Part shown: in pieces, positions 1 through 8,011 of the stretch | How positions within the stretch are numbered: the first letter of the stretch is position 1 | Layout of the letters: each line of letters starts with the position of its first letter | NCBI RefSeq assembly: GCF_000021565.1 | Contig: NC_012439.1 | Location: 1-53,682 of the forward strand | DNA length: 53,682 nt | Origin: Persephonella marina EX-H1 | Lineage (GTDB): Bacteria > Aquificota > Aquificia > Aquificales > Hydrogenothermaceae | Reading direction: 5' to 3' | Program-made: the position numbers and the translations under genes | The notes under the pieces: generated by a model | What the model was told of the DNA's origin: nothing | Database searches by the model: none | Seen by the model: the letters and a program-made list of their open reading frames with translations, nothing else

Positions 1-109
1 GCAAGTTGATAAAACTGAAGATTTTGAAACAAAACAGGTTAAAGAGCCAAAAGCAGTTGTTGAAGAAAAAAAATCTAACAAAGTTAATCCACAAGACTGG
101 TGGGGGTAA
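1..109 (+). CDS. ParR-like protein, C-terminal part (cut by the window start)
   Basis: This is the last 35 codons and stop of the ribbon-helix-helix gene seen complete at 52739-53080. The reading frame begins at base 2. The fragment is rich in Lys and Glu and ends in the Trp-containing tail NPQDWWG. It is an artefact of where the circle was opened, not a broken gene. Confidence 0.9.
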   Translation, partial: QVDKTEDFETKQVKEPKAVVEEKKSNKVNPQDWWG

Positions 110-711
110 TCTATGCTTGTCTTAAAGGATATGAAGTTTTCAGTTGAAGGGGATAATTTGAGGGTCTTAATTGAAAAAGACAGAAAGGCAGAAGCAAGCC
201 TATCAGGTTTTTCAGCTTTTAGATTTACAGGTGCTTGTTTCAGTTCTGGATATAAGATAGATGGATTTGAAAAAGAAAGAATAGGAAAAACTCTTGTAGA
301 ACCTGACAAAATTAGAGTTTACAGGGAAGAAAATGGCAAACCTGATAGGGTTTTTGAAAGGTTTACTCAAGATGAATTTATAACAATAGCAACTTACATA
401 CAAAAGAACCTAAACACTAATGAACTGGTTTTTTCTTTAAGAGATAAGGAAGGAAAGTTTGATTATTCTGTGAATGTATCTCCAGATAAAATTGCTGTTT
501 TTGATAATCAAACTATGAATATGAAGGCGATAAATCTTAATCCCTTTTTTATTTTTAGAATAAAAGCCGTTATAGAACTTGCAGTTTTGGGGCTTTTACC
601 AAGTCCAGTTTTTATTAGAGGAACGGAAAACAATATCTCAATAGGTGAGGCAGTAGTCCCTGAAAAAGAGCTTACAGAGCAACACGAGCAAAACATTAAA
701 AAGATTATTGA
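1..711. repeat. Terminal redundancy, first copy
   Basis: Bases 1-711 are repeated exactly as 52972-53682, in the same orientation. Both copies start and stop in the middle of genes (the ParR-like gene and the 259-aa gene). This is what a circular sequence looks like when it is cut open with an overlap, so the period of 52,971 bp is the plasmid size. A true terminal repeat of a linear replicon is possible but less likely, because the replication and partition genes are of circular-plasmid type. Confidence 0.93.
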
Positions 712-892
712 TGTTTCCAAGAAACAGGGCTTAAACCAGTATGCACTTATAAGACAGTATTACAAGCAACAGAAAATTCCATATACCAGGAAGGTTATTT
801 TTCAAATTGGCAAAAAAAATAATAAAATCAAGGTTCATCTGCCTGTTAGCTATGCTTTTGCGGTTAAGATTTTCTTTGAAACTTGCAATTAA
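113..892 (+). CDS. Unknown beta-rich protein downstream of the partition genes
   Basis: I do not recognise this 259-aa protein. It has no signal peptide or clear membrane segment. It alternates short beta-type stretches with amphipathic helices, for example DKIRVYREENG followed by DEFITIATYIQ around residues 65-98. That architecture recurs in the unknown proteins at 19300, 19578, 26100 and 36738, which may be distant relatives. The start follows a GGGGGTAA ribosome site and lies 3 bases after the ParR-like stop, so it is probably the last gene of the partition operon. Its final codons lie inside a long palindrome. The same gene reappears, truncated, at the window end. Confidence 0.85.
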   Translation: MLVLKDMKFSVEGDNLRVLIEKDRKAEASLSGFSAFRFTGACFSSGYKIDGFEKERIGKTLVEPDKIRVYREENGKPDRVFERFTQDEFITIATYIQKNLNTNELVFSLRDKEGKFDYSVNVSPDKIAVFDNQTMNMKAINLNPFFIFRIKAVIELAVLGLLPSPVFIRGTENNISIGEAVVPEKELTEQHEQNIKKIIDVSKKQGLNQYALIRQYYKQQKIPYTRKVIFQIGKKNNKIKVHLPVSYAFAVKIFFETCN

Positions 893-902
893 TTGCAAGT
901 TT
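879..902. promoter_or_regulatory. Palindromic operator-like site 1
   Basis: A perfect 24-bp palindrome with the core ACTTGCAATTAATTGCAAGT (881-900) spans the stop codon of the 259-aa gene. It ends 14 bases before a good -35 box for the coupling-protein gene. The same core occurs at six other transcription-unit borders, so I read it as a binding site for a dimeric regulator. It could also act as a weak hairpin terminator for the upstream gene, since T residues follow. Confidence 0.6.
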
Positions 903-916
903 TTAATGAGTTGTGG

Positions 917-944
917 TTGAAATCGTAGTCAATTTAATTATTTT
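917..944 (+). promoter_or_regulatory. Probable sigma70-type promoter for the coupling-protein gene
   Basis: TTGAAA (917-922) and TATTTT (939-944) are separated by 16 bases, and the next gene starts 28 bases further on. The palindrome at 879-902 lies just upstream, placed as for an upstream-binding regulator. Assigned by eye only. Confidence 0.45.
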
Positions 945-971
945 GAAATTAGTAAACACAAGGGAAAGAAA

Positions 972-2924
972 ATGGGGATAAAAGAAGCTGTCCTGTTAAT
1001 ACCACTTTTAGGTTATATTCTCTTTGTAAGAGATAGTATCAGATGGGCTAAAAGAATATCCGAAAAAGACCCTAATCCTAAAAGGGCTAAATATACAAAC
1101 TTGTTTCTGATAACAGTATCTATATTTGCTATTCCAATTTTTATGATTTTAGTTTTCCTTTTTTCTCCGACTATTGGTGCTTTCGTATGGTCTGGAGCTG
1201 CACTGATTTTTTCTTTTTATGTAGCCTACGGACTTTATGGATTTTTAAAATCAAGACTTCCAAACTTTAAGTCTAAATACAAAATAGAACCAATTACTCC
1301 AGAGTTTAAGATATTTAGAGAACCTGAAATAAAAATATCGGCTTCGGCAATAAATAAGCATGTCCATGTTCTTGCACCTACAGGTTCAGGTAAAACAAAA
1401 TCCATTGTAGGTCCTGTTCTTCAACAGGCTATTGATAAAGGACTTGGAGTTATGAGTATTGACCCTAAAGGAGATAATGAAGTTTCTCTTGCCTGTATAG
1501 ACCTGCTTCAAAAACAGGGCAGATTGAAAGACTACTGGTATTACGATGTTATGCTTCCTAACTATTCAAGGTCTTATAATCCCTTGTATAGTGGTATCAA
1601 ATATAACAATCCAGCACAACTTGGAGTTTTAATTATCGCTACAATGCCAAAATCTGGAGGAGCTGCAACTTTTTATGAAAAGGTTCAGTCTGAATTTACA
1701 AGGGCAATGGTAAGGCTTCTATCTCTTGTGAACCATACAGGAAAGATGGCTAACTTTATTGACCTTTACTCTATACTTGCATATTTACCATATTCAATAG
1801 AATATCTACTTGATACTTATCAGGCTAATGCAAAATTTAAAGATGAGCTTGCAGAACTATGGATAAAAACAATTGCACAGGAAGCAGCTGAAAATCAAAA
1901 CTTCAGGCAGTTTTTAAGGGGACTGCAACAGCATTTAGCTTTATATGCTTTTACATTCCATCCTAAATTGCTGAACTCATACAACCCAGAAATAAAAATA
2001 TCTGAAGGTTTTAGACAGTCTAAACTTATGAACTTTTCTTTAAGGTCTTTGGATTTTCCATCTGGAGAGAGTTTGGATATAGGAAAAATGATATTAATGG
2101 ACTTGCAAAGCTATGCAGCATATAAGACGAGAGAGAATATACAAAATGAATTTCCAGATATTGTTATAGTTGATGAAGCACCACAGGTAATACCACCTGA
2201 ATTTCAAAAGATATTTGAAATGGCAAGAGGAGCAGGTATTGGAGTTATGGTTCTGCATCAATCTACCAAACAGTTTGATAATATTCAAAAAGGAATGTTT
2301 GAAAATATATTTACAAACTGCCATGTAAAGGTTTGCTTAGGAGCTGCAGATAGGGAAACAGCTGAATTTTATGCAAGGCTACTTGGTGAGGAACTAAAGA
2401 TGTTTAAGACTTATTCAAGAGGTGGAGAAAATGTATGGAAAAAACCGATAGATGCCATACTTCCACACTGGAATGAGCTTGTATCTGAAAGATACGATTA
2501 CAGAGTAAGACCTGAAGATATTATCAATATGCCTATTGGGGAAGGTTTACTTATTGTTAGGGAAAAAGATTTGTTTGGTGTTCGTGGTAAGACCTATTTC
2601 TTTGCAACAAAAATGGAAGGAAAACCTTGGTATTACCTGCCTAAAATACCTTACAATGATGATTGGAAAGATGAAAATCTTGGCTTGAATTTGCTTTCAA
2701 AGTTCCAGAAAGAGTTTGGAGATAGAATACCTGATGAAGATAGAAAGGCAGTAAGGAATAAGAAAAAACAGATTGCGAATAATATTGAACAAAGAGCTGA
2801 TAAGATTAGAGAGGAACTTGGGGATGAGATAGGAATAAATATGGTTGATGAAGGTATAGCTTCAGTGCAGAATGTTCCTGATGAACTAACTAATATATTG
2901 GGGGCTACAGATGGAATGCTTTAA
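972..2924 (+). CDS. traD: Type IV coupling protein, VirD4/TraG/TraD family
   Basis: This inner-membrane ATPase should bring the relaxase-DNA complex to the secretion channel. About three hydrophobic segments occur in residues 1-92. Walker A APTGSGKT is at 135-142, followed by the family hallmark SIDPKGDNE, and Walker B VIVDEAP is near 397-403. At 650 aa the length fits the VirD4/TraG group, and the tail (about 580-650) is charged and helical. It stands apart from both tra blocks and heads a small plus-strand unit with the 58-aa and YkgJ-like genes. It has its own promoter and an adjacent palindrome, suggesting separate control. The family call is firm, while the symbol follows F naming loosely. 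Confidence 0.95.
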   Translation: MGIKEAVLLIPLLGYILFVRDSIRWAKRISEKDPNPKRAKYTNLFLITVSIFAIPIFMILVFLFSPTIGAFVWSGAALIFSFYVAYGLYGFLKSRLPNFKSKYKIEPITPEFKIFREPEIKISASAINKHVHVLAPTGSGKTKSIVGPVLQQAIDKGLGVMSIDPKGDNEVSLACIDLLQKQGRLKDYWYYDVMLPNYSRSYNPLYSGIKYNNPAQLGVLIIATMPKSGGAATFYEKVQSEFTRAMVRLLSLVNHTGKMANFIDLYSILAYLPYSIEYLLDTYQANAKFKDELAELWIKTIAQEAAENQNFRQFLRGLQQHLALYAFTFHPKLLNSYNPEIKISEGFRQSKLMNFSLRSLDFPSGESLDIGKMILMDLQSYAAYKTRENIQNEFPDIVIVDEAPQVIPPEFQKIFEMARGAGIGVMVLHQSTKQFDNIQKGMFENIFTNCHVKVCLGAADRETAEFYARLLGEELKMFKTYSRGGENVWKKPIDAILPHWNELVSERYDYRVRPEDIINMPIGEGLLIVREKDLFGVRGKTYFFATKMEGKPWYYLPKIPYNDDWKDENLGLNLLSKFQKEFGDRIPDEDRKAVRNKKKQIANNIEQRADKIREELGDEIGINMVDEGIASVQNVPDELTNILGATDGML

Positions 2925-3087
2925 TGGAAATGAATGGCTTAAAAAGAGTTTGGAAGAAATATTCACACCACCAAGAGAGAATTGGGACGAACTTAGACTA
3001 TGGGTTTACAGATTTGGAGATGATTGGGATATTTTTCTTATAGAACTTACTATTCCAAAATTGCTGGAGGAGATGAGCGAAAAATGA
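2911..3087 (+). CDS. Small unknown protein, 58 aa
   Basis: This short gene overlaps the coupling-protein stop by 14 bases and shares ATGA with the next gene, a typical translational-coupling arrangement. A GGGG tract lies upstream of the ATG. The protein is acidic and aromatic-rich (several Trp), begins MECFNGNEW, and has no signal or membrane segment. Its frame fills the gap exactly and helps fix the start of the downstream gene at 3084. Function unknown. Confidence 0.65.
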   Translation: MECFNGNEWLKKSLEEIFTPPRENWDELRLWVYRFGDDWDIFLIELTIPKLLEEMSEK

Positions 3088-3803
3088 AAGAGAAAACCTT
3101 TATTGACTGCCAGAAGGGAACTGCCAATTGCTGTAAAGATAACTTTATAGAACTGACCCTTGATGAATTTGAAAGGTTTTACGATAAAGCACCTATTGGG
3201 ATTGGTGTCAAAGTTTACCCGCATAGGGAAGAGCAGTATTTTTTCAGGTATGCTGGGATATACTTTTATTTTTCTTTTGGAATAATAGTCAATGCAGGTT
3301 GTATTTTTTTAGATGGGAACAAGTGTTCTATTTATGAGGACAGACCGGGAATGTGCCAGATATTTCCAGTAAGGGGACACGATAAAAAACTGAAAAAATT
3401 TGCGGCGGATTTAGATTTTTGCAAGGAATGTGGACAAGATTGTGTTAACGATATAGGAGAAGGATTTGAGTTTTCCTATGCGAACAGATTAAGCAAACCA
3501 CTGGAAGATAAGGCAAAGAAGGTTTTTAGGAAACTAAAAAAAGACAAAGTCATTCTAAACAAGCAGGTGTTTAAGTCCTTGTATGACCATTTAAAGGGAA
3601 ACTATCCAAAAGAACTGATGTCTATTTTACTTGAAGCTGTAAGTGCATACAGAGGTAAAGAGGATTTATGGCTTTCCCCGATAGACCCACATATTTACTT
3701 TTTGATAGAGGACTTTTTGAAAAAAAGAAATCTGGATGCAGAAAGATTTTATGAGGCTCAATTGAAATTCCTAACAGAAATGGGAACTATAAAAAAGCTT
3801 TGA
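3084..3803 (+). CDS. YkgJ-family cysteine-cluster protein
   Basis: This 239-aa protein carries the family pattern of an N-terminal Cys followed by CC (C9, C16, C17). An aromatic-rich stretch follows, then a Cys before LDGNKCSIYEDRPGMCQIFP. Further Cys pairs (FCKECGQDC) come after. The family (UPF0153/YkgJ) is thought to bind zinc or an Fe-S cluster, with no settled reaction. I chose the start at 3084 rather than 3024 because it forms an ATGA overlap with the 58-aa gene and removes a 20-residue leader that runs through that gene. It overlaps the convergent gene at 3787 by 17 bases. Its role on a conjugative plasmid is unclear. Confidence 0.8.
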   Translation: MKEKTFIDCQKGTANCCKDNFIELTLDEFERFYDKAPIGIGVKVYPHREEQYFFRYAGIYFYFSFGIIVNAGCIFLDGNKCSIYEDRPGMCQIFPVRGHDKKLKKFAADLDFCKECGQDCVNDIGEGFEFSYANRLSKPLEDKAKKVFRKLKKDKVILNKQVFKSLYDHLKGNYPKELMSILLEAVSAYRGKEDLWLSPIDPHIYFLIEDFLKKRNLDAERFYEAQLKFLTEMGTIKKL

Positions 3804-4362
3804 TGTCATTTATCTCAAGATTGAACAGATAAATTGCAAACATAAGACCTATAAAATCTTTATAAGACTTTATCTTGAATGTTCCTTTCTCTATCTGTTT
3901 TGCTATCTTCAGTGCATAGGTATTGTAGTCTGTATCTTCATGTAAAACTTCTCTTATTTGGCTTTTAGCTATTTCTTGAAATTCCTGATATGAAATTTTT
4001 TTGGGTTTTACAGCTTTTGGTTTTTTGAGTTTCTCTTTTATACTATCCACCATTAAAAGAGTTTCTATATTATCTTCTTCTAAACCTGTTTCCTCTTGGA
4101 GAACCTGTTTGAAGATAGACTTTACAGCTTCTTTCTTCTCTTCCTCTGTTTGCGGAATGATTTGTTTCTCCAGATATTCTGCCTTTAATCTTATAAGTTT
4201 TGCCAATAAAGATATTATTATTCCGTTGTGAAAAATGCTATCTCCAGCAAGTTCTTTTAATTTTTCAATGGAAATTTCAAAGGGATTAGAATTTTCTTTT
4301 TCAACTTTCTCTATAAGTTCCTTATAGAATTTGATAGCCTCAAATATTTCAGCTGTAATCAT
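3787..4362 (-). CDS. Unknown helical protein, 191 aa
   Basis: This protein is almost entirely helical and charged. An N-terminal part around SLLAKLIRLKAEYLEKQ resembles the helical N-terminus of ScpA-type kleisins, but the likeness is weak and I do not assign it. A lysine/proline linker near the middle (KPKAVKPKKISY) separates two helical halves. I prefer the ATG at 4362, which has TGAGG nine bases upstream, over a TTG at 4377. It overlaps the upstream gene by 14 bases and is the last gene of a long minus-strand run. Confidence 0.7.
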   Translation of the reverse strand: MITAEIFEAIKFYKELIEKVEKENSNPFEISIEKLKELAGDSIFHNGIIISLLAKLIRLKAEYLEKQIIPQTEEEKKEAVKSIFKQVLQEETGLEEDNIETLLMVDSIKEKLKKPKAVKPKKISYQEFQEIAKSQIREVLHEDTDYNTYALKIAKQIEKGTFKIKSYKDFIGLMFAIYLFNLEINDIKAFL

Positions 4363-4861
4363 TGAAGATAGCCTCAAGTTTTTTTAGTAGCTGATATACT
4401 CTTTCAGAATTATCTTTTTTCAGAGGGTATCCCAGTAGGGATTTATAGCTTTTTATTTCTGGATTGTATTGCTTCAAGATAACCTGTCTATATGTTGTGT
4501 TTACTCTGATTTTTCCTTGTCCAAGTTTTATTTTCTTTCCTGTTTCTTTTTCTATTAGCTTCAGCAGTTCTTTAACAGGATAGTATTCAACATCTATGTA
4601 TATCCATTCATCTGAATTTTCATCCACACTGAGAACAGGAAATCTGTATATGAATATAGACAGAGGTTTACCTGCCTTTTCATAAGCCTGCAATGCTTCC
4701 CTTTCTGCAAGTTTTATGTCTTTTCTTGCAGTATTTATTCCTAATTCTGCAAGCCTTTTCTCCAGCTCTCTCCTGTCTTTTGTTGTTAGTAAATGCTCTA
4801 TGATGTATCCATGCAGTTTATCTGGAGCTGGAGTTTCTTTGAAAAGAATATATTTAAACAT
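4349..4861 (-). CDS. Unknown protein, 170 aa
   Basis: I do not recognise this protein. Its N-terminal half is helical, and its middle is beta-rich and aromatic (IYIDVEYYP). It has no signal peptide. The ATG at 4861 has GGAAG six bases upstream and sits inside the end of a 28-codon gene, so it looks translationally coupled to it. An upstream start at 4894 would lack this context. The gene overlaps the next one by 14 bases. It could be a nucleic-acid binding protein, but nothing in it proves that. Confidence 0.7.
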   Translation of the reverse strand: MFKYILFKETPAPDKLHGYIIEHLLTTKDRRELEKRLAELGINTARKDIKLAEREALQAYEKAGKPLSIFIYRFPVLSVDENSDEWIYIDVEYYPVKELLKLIEKETGKKIKLGQGKIRVNTTYRQVILKQYNPEIKSYKSLLGYPLKKDNSERVYQLLKKLEAIFNDYS

Positions 4862-4940
4862 CAGTTTCTTCCAATTTAAAAAAAGCCTTTCCATAATTGA
4901 ATTTCATTTCTACCAGTTTGCAGTCTGTGAACTTAAACAT
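4854..4940 (-). CDS. Micro-gene, 28 aa
   Basis: This 28-codon frame begins MFKFTDCKL and ends LEETDV. Its ATG overlaps the stop of the preceding 27-codon gene (TAATG), and its stop lies just inside the next gene. The chain of overlaps and absence of non-coding bases suggest it is translated, at least to couple its neighbours. No function can be assigned. Confidence 0.45.
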   Translation of the reverse strand: MFKFTDCKLVEMKFNYGKAFFKLEETDV

Positions 4941-5023
4941 TAGTTTCCTTTCTTTTTTGCCACTTCATCTGCTACTAATTTTGCTAATTTCCCGAGTTTT
5001 CTTACTCCTTCTAATTTTTGCAT
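4940..5023 (-). CDS. Micro-gene, 27 aa, basic amphipathic helix
   Basis: An excellent AAGGAGG site lies upstream of the ATG. The peptide begins MQKLEGVRKLGKLAKL and is strongly basic, compatible with one amphipathic helix. It is missed by length cut-offs, but its ribosome site is among the best in this region. It leads a chain of overlapping genes down to 3787. It could be a leader peptide or a small regulatory or nucleic-acid-binding peptide. Confidence 0.55.
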   Translation of the reverse strand: MQKLEGVRKLGKLAKLVADEVAKKKGN

Positions 5024-5056
5024 TTTGGATATCCTCCTTATGCTTAAGGTTTTCAA

Positions 5057-5146
5057 TTAATCCGACATAGATGCTACCAGTAGTATGGATATTATGGTGA
5101 GAAGAAATGCTATAACCATACTCATTATTTCTTGTTGTATTTCCAT
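5057..5146 (-). CDS. Micro-gene, 29-aa single-pass membrane peptide
   Basis: The peptide begins MEIQQEIMSM and is followed by a long hydrophobic run ending VASMSD, so it is almost all one membrane span. TGAGG, formed by the end of the upstream gene, is placed about nine bases before the ATG. It fills most of the space between the 189-aa gene and the micro-genes at 5023. Function unknown. Confidence 0.5.
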   Translation of the reverse strand: MEIQQEIMSMVIAFLLTIISILLVASMSD

Positions 5147-5150
5147 TTTT

Positions 5151-5720
5151 TTAATCCTCAAAAACATCATAATTGCTTCTTAGTATAGCAATTGCAACAT
5201 CTAAATCATCTTCTATCATCTCTTTGTAATTTTCTTTGTTTAACACGATAAACCAATAATTACCCCATTGGTTTGTATTTGCCATAACTCCCCAAGCGTG
5301 TGGAGATACCCCATTCTTTTCCAAGATTTCCTTGACACCTCTTTCGTCTAATTGTTTTTCAGATAGAACCTTGAATGATGGAAAGTATTTGTGTGGGACA
5401 TGTATATGCTGAACGCCCAACACAAGTGCGATGGTTTTGTAGTCCTCAAGTTCTGCTTCAATTCTTTTTTTTGCTTCACTTATAATTTCTTCCTTAAGAG
5501 TTGATGAAAAAACTGGTAAAAGTTCATCCCCCAATTCTCCATAAAGCTCTTTCCCATATTCATCATATAAGTAGTCAATATATCCTTCTTCTGCAAACTC
5601 AATCAGTTGTGAGGAATTAAAACCATTTGACATTTCATCGGCGATATAAGTAATCCAGCCTTGAACTCTATCTTTCATTTCTTTTATTTCTTTTTCTAAT
5701 GCTCTTTCTAAGGTTTTCAT
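5151..5720 (-). CDS. Unknown acidic protein, 189 aa
   Basis: This soluble, acidic, mainly helical protein has an aromatic-rich C-terminal half containing HVPHKYFPS and TNQWGNYWFIVL. A strong GGAGGG site precedes its ATG, and a candidate promoter lies 40-65 bases upstream, so it may start a transcription unit that runs to 3787. I do not recognise a family. Its last bases provide the ribosome site of the 29-aa membrane peptide. Confidence 0.8.
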   Translation of the reverse strand: MKTLERALEKEIKEMKDRVQGWITYIADEMSNGFNSSQLIEFAEEGYIDYLYDEYGKELYGELGDELLPVFSSTLKEEIISEAKKRIEAELEDYKTIALVLGVQHIHVPHKYFPSFKVLSEKQLDERGVKEILEKNGVSPHAWGVMANTNQWGNYWFIVLNKENYKEMIEDDLDVAIAILRSNYDVFED

Positions 5721-5758
5721 CTTTGCTTCCCTCCAATTTCTTAACCTTCAACAATTAA

Positions 5759-5785
5759 TTTATACCCAATTGTGTATCAAGTCAA
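5759..5785 (-). promoter_or_regulatory. Candidate promoter for the 5720-to-3787 unit
   Basis: On the minus strand TTGACT (5780-5785) and TATAAA (5759-5764) are separated by 15 bases, slightly short for a sigma70 promoter. It lies in the only sizeable gap of the region (5721-5878). The rest of that gap shows nothing I can name. Confidence 0.35.
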
Positions 5786-5878
5786 GTTTTTTTATCCGGT
5801 TCTTATAAGACGGTTTCTGTAGGCAGAATATATATAGTGGACAAGATGAGAATAATTTTTTCAAAAAAACTGTTTATT

Positions 5879-6067
5879 CTATTCCTTATCTTTGTTTGTT
5901 ATTGCTTCTGTAAATAACCGTATATAGATGTAAACCGAAACCACCAGCAGAAAGAAAACACCCAGATGTCCTGCATAATGACCTGCTGATGCCATAACAG
6001 ACATAACACCATCAGGATTTTCAACCTTTTTGATTATTTCTACTGCTAAGGCACTGTCCATTATCAT
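5879..6067 (-). CDS. Small membrane protein, 62 aa
   Basis: This protein has one clear membrane span (about residues 34-52, VFFLLVVSVYIYIRLF) and a short charged tail. The start at 6067 makes an ATGA overlap with the upstream gene. A second ATG at 6061 has the same AGGAGGG site slightly further away. It is probably co-expressed with the 102-aa membrane protein as a pair. No family recognised. Confidence 0.7.
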   Translation of the reverse strand: MIMDSALAVEIIKKVENPDGVMSVMASAGHYAGHLGVFFLLVVSVYIYIRLFTEAITNKDKE

Positions 6068-6372
6068 TTCAATCCCTCCTTATGAGATATAAAAGCCACA
6101 AAATCTGGAGCTTTTACCGGTATTCCTATTTTTGTCCCCTTTTCTGTTCTAATATAGTAATATCTGCCGAAAAAGTCTTGTCCTTCATATTTAGCTGTCC
6201 AGCAGATATACTCATCTACTTCCCTTGATATTTTCATTCCTTCAGGGATAAAGGCTTTATCCTTCGTGAAGCAGAGTTCTATCTCATCACTATGTATAAA
6301 CATTCTTCCAAATCCAAAGAACAGAAAGAGAAGCATAAAAAAGACTAATATAGATATAAGCAGGTCCTTCAT
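6064..6372 (-). CDS. Single-pass membrane protein, 102 aa
   Basis: An N-terminal hydrophobic segment (about residues 4-24) acts as signal or anchor. A beta-type outer domain with two Cys (ELCF, YICW) follows and may form a disulfide. It shares ATGA with the DnaC-like gene upstream and with the 62-aa gene downstream. Function unknown. Confidence 0.75.
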   Translation of the reverse strand: MKDLLISILVFFMLLFLFFGFGRMFIHSDEIELCFTKDKAFIPEGMKISREVDEYICWTAKYEGQDFFGRYYYIRTEKGTKIGIPVKAPDFVAFISHKEGLK

Positions 6373-7094
6373 TGTTCCTCTGCCTCCCTCTTTGCCTTTT
6401 GTAGCTGTTTAACTTTTTCTAAAAATTCCTTTCCTTTGCTTCTTATATCCGTGCCTTTAATTTTAACCAGTTTACAGGTGCTTTTAATCCTTGATATTAT
6501 TGAAGGACTTAATCGTTCTTCTAAACTTGGAAGGTCATTTTGAGTATTTATATATGAGTTTGATGTGATTATTATAGGTTTCATATCATTGTATCTGTTG
6601 GATATTATGTAATGGATAATATCTTTTGACCATTCTGATAATCTTTCATTTCCGAGGTCATCTAAAACCAGAATAGGAACTTCTAAGATTTCTTTCAGTA
6701 GGCTATTTTCTGATTTTCTTTCCTCATAGAGCTTTTTGACTTCAAATAGCATTGAGATAGTGTTTATAAAATATCCTTTTATTCCGTATTTTGTGTATAT
6801 TTCTTTTATTATGGAAACTGCTAAATGTGTTTTGCCTGTTCCCGGTGGTCCTACAAACATTAGTCCATTTCCTTTCTGGAATGCTTTTAATTCAATGTAG
6901 CTTTTTACAATAGAAAGAGCTTTTTTATGTTCCTTTGAAAGAAGTAAGAAGTTTTCCAGAGATACATCTTCATATCTTTTAGGTATGTTTAGGGCTTTTA
7001 TGACCTCTTTACTAACCTTTCTTTGACATATACATTTTCTAACGAAACCATTTGTTTCAACCCAACCTGTATCCATGCATTTTTCACATGCCAT
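6369..7094 (-). CDS. DnaC/IstB-like AAA+ ATPase, probable helicase loader
   Basis: An N-terminal zinc-binding region (CEKCMDTGWV, then CIC) is followed by a AAA+ ATPase core. Walker A GPPGTGKTHLA is near residues 81-91, and Walker B ILVLDDLGNE is near 141-150. The Cys-rich start is typical of phage and plasmid DnaC-like loaders, not of transposon IstB proteins, and there is no adjacent IstA. It would load the replicative helicase at the plasmid origin or on incoming single strands. GAGGAG precedes the ATG. It sits between the recombinase and two small membrane proteins. Confidence 0.88.
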   Translation of the reverse strand: MACEKCMDTGWVETNGFVRKCICQRKVSKEVIKALNIPKRYEDVSLENFLLLSKEHKKALSIVKSYIELKAFQKGNGLMFVGPPGTGKTHLAVSIIKEIYTKYGIKGYFINTISMLFEVKKLYEERKSENSLLKEILEVPILVLDDLGNERLSEWSKDIIHYIISNRYNDMKPIIITSNSYINTQNDLPSLEERLSPSIISRIKSTCKLVKIKGTDIRSKGKEFLEKVKQLQKAKREAEEQ

Positions 7095-7111
7095 AACAAG
7101 CTCCTCTAAAT

Positions 7112-8011
7112 TTATATTTTTTGCAGTTCCTCTAATTCATCTTTAGTAGTTAGCTTTGTATAGTATTTTAAAGTGGTGTTTACATCTTTGTGTCCTACCC
7201 ATTTTGATACAGTAATTGGTTTAATGCCTTTGGCAACCATATAGCTTATGTAAGTATCTCTGAACCTGTGAGCTGTTATGTTTATTCCGAGGTCTTTGGA
7301 AAGTAAATGAAAGTAAGACTTTACATTGTGTCTATCTAATGTAATTATTTTCTTCTGGACATCATTATAGTAAGTAAATAAAGTTTTATCTTTCAGTTTA
7401 GGATGCTTTCTCTTGACTATAAAATCTATGAAATCATCTCTATATTCGCCTTTCAGTATGAGTGGAGCTTCCCTTGATTTATTAAATTTTGAAATCTCTG
7501 GTCTAACTCTTACAAATATCTGATTTTCCTTTTCAATAATATCATCAGGTAATAACTGCACGGCTTCTGATACCCTTAAACCAAAACCATACAAGGTTAA
7601 AGTAAGGTAATAGTAAACCTTATTTGTAATTTTCAAATGATTAAAAATCTGCTTCAACTCAAGTTCCGAGTAAGGCTTTGCACTTTCGGTTTGACTTCTT
7701 TTTCTGTAAATCCTCTTGTCTGCAAGCCATTTTCCACCTGCAAATTCTACAAGTTCTTTTGTTCGGTTTAATACCATTTTTATTGTGGTAGGAGATAGAT
7801 TTTTGGATTTCAGATAGTCTATAAACTTTTCAATGTCTGTTTCCATTAAGACCAGGTTGTCTAATAGTAAACCATAGTCTTCTGCCCATATTTCAAAGTG
7901 ATTAAGTAAGTTTTTATATGTTTCTATGCTCTTATCTGATAAGCCTGATTTTTTGAGTTTATTTAGGTAGGAGTTTATTTTATCTTTCAGGTTTTCATTT
8001 AGCACTATCAT
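7112..8011 (-). CDS. Tyrosine recombinase (XerC/D-like integrase)
   Basis: An N-terminal SAM-like core-binding domain (about 1-100) is followed by the catalytic domain. Catalytic residues are visible: Arg near 148 in GLRVSEAV, H248-x-x-R251 in HRFRDT, H274 in VGHKD and the nucleophile Tyr283. At 299 aa it is of Xer size. No flanking attachment site was found, so it more likely resolves plasmid multimers than integrates. Its recombination site was not found. It shares ATGA with the upstream membrane-protein gene. Confidence 0.93.
   Translation of the reverse strand: MIVLNENLKDKINSYLNKLKKSGLSDKSIETYKNLLNHFEIWAEDYGLLLDNLVLMETDIEKFIDYLKSKNLSPTTIKMVLNRTKELVEFAGGKWLADKRIYRKRSQTESAKPYSELELKQIFNHLKITNKVYYYLTLTLYGFGLRVSEAVQLLPDDIIEKENQIFVRVRPEISKFNKSREAPLILKGEYRDDFIDFIVKRKHPKLKDKTLFTYYNDVQKKIITLDRHNVKSYFHLLSKDLGINITAHRFRDTYISYMVAKGIKPITVSKWVGHKDVNTTLKYYTKLTTKDELEELQKI

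Noticed and set aside
3024-3083. Upstream start for the YkgJ-like gene
   Set aside because: This stretch is covered by the 58-aa gene in another frame, and the ATG at 3084 makes an ATGA overlap.
6369-7094. IstB of an IS21-type transposon
   Set aside because: There is no istA or terminal repeat, and the N-terminal zinc motif fits DnaC-like loaders.
7112-8011. Integrated element with attachment sites around the recombinase
   Set aside because: No matching repeats or tRNA gene flank it, so a resolution role for the plasmid itself is simpler.
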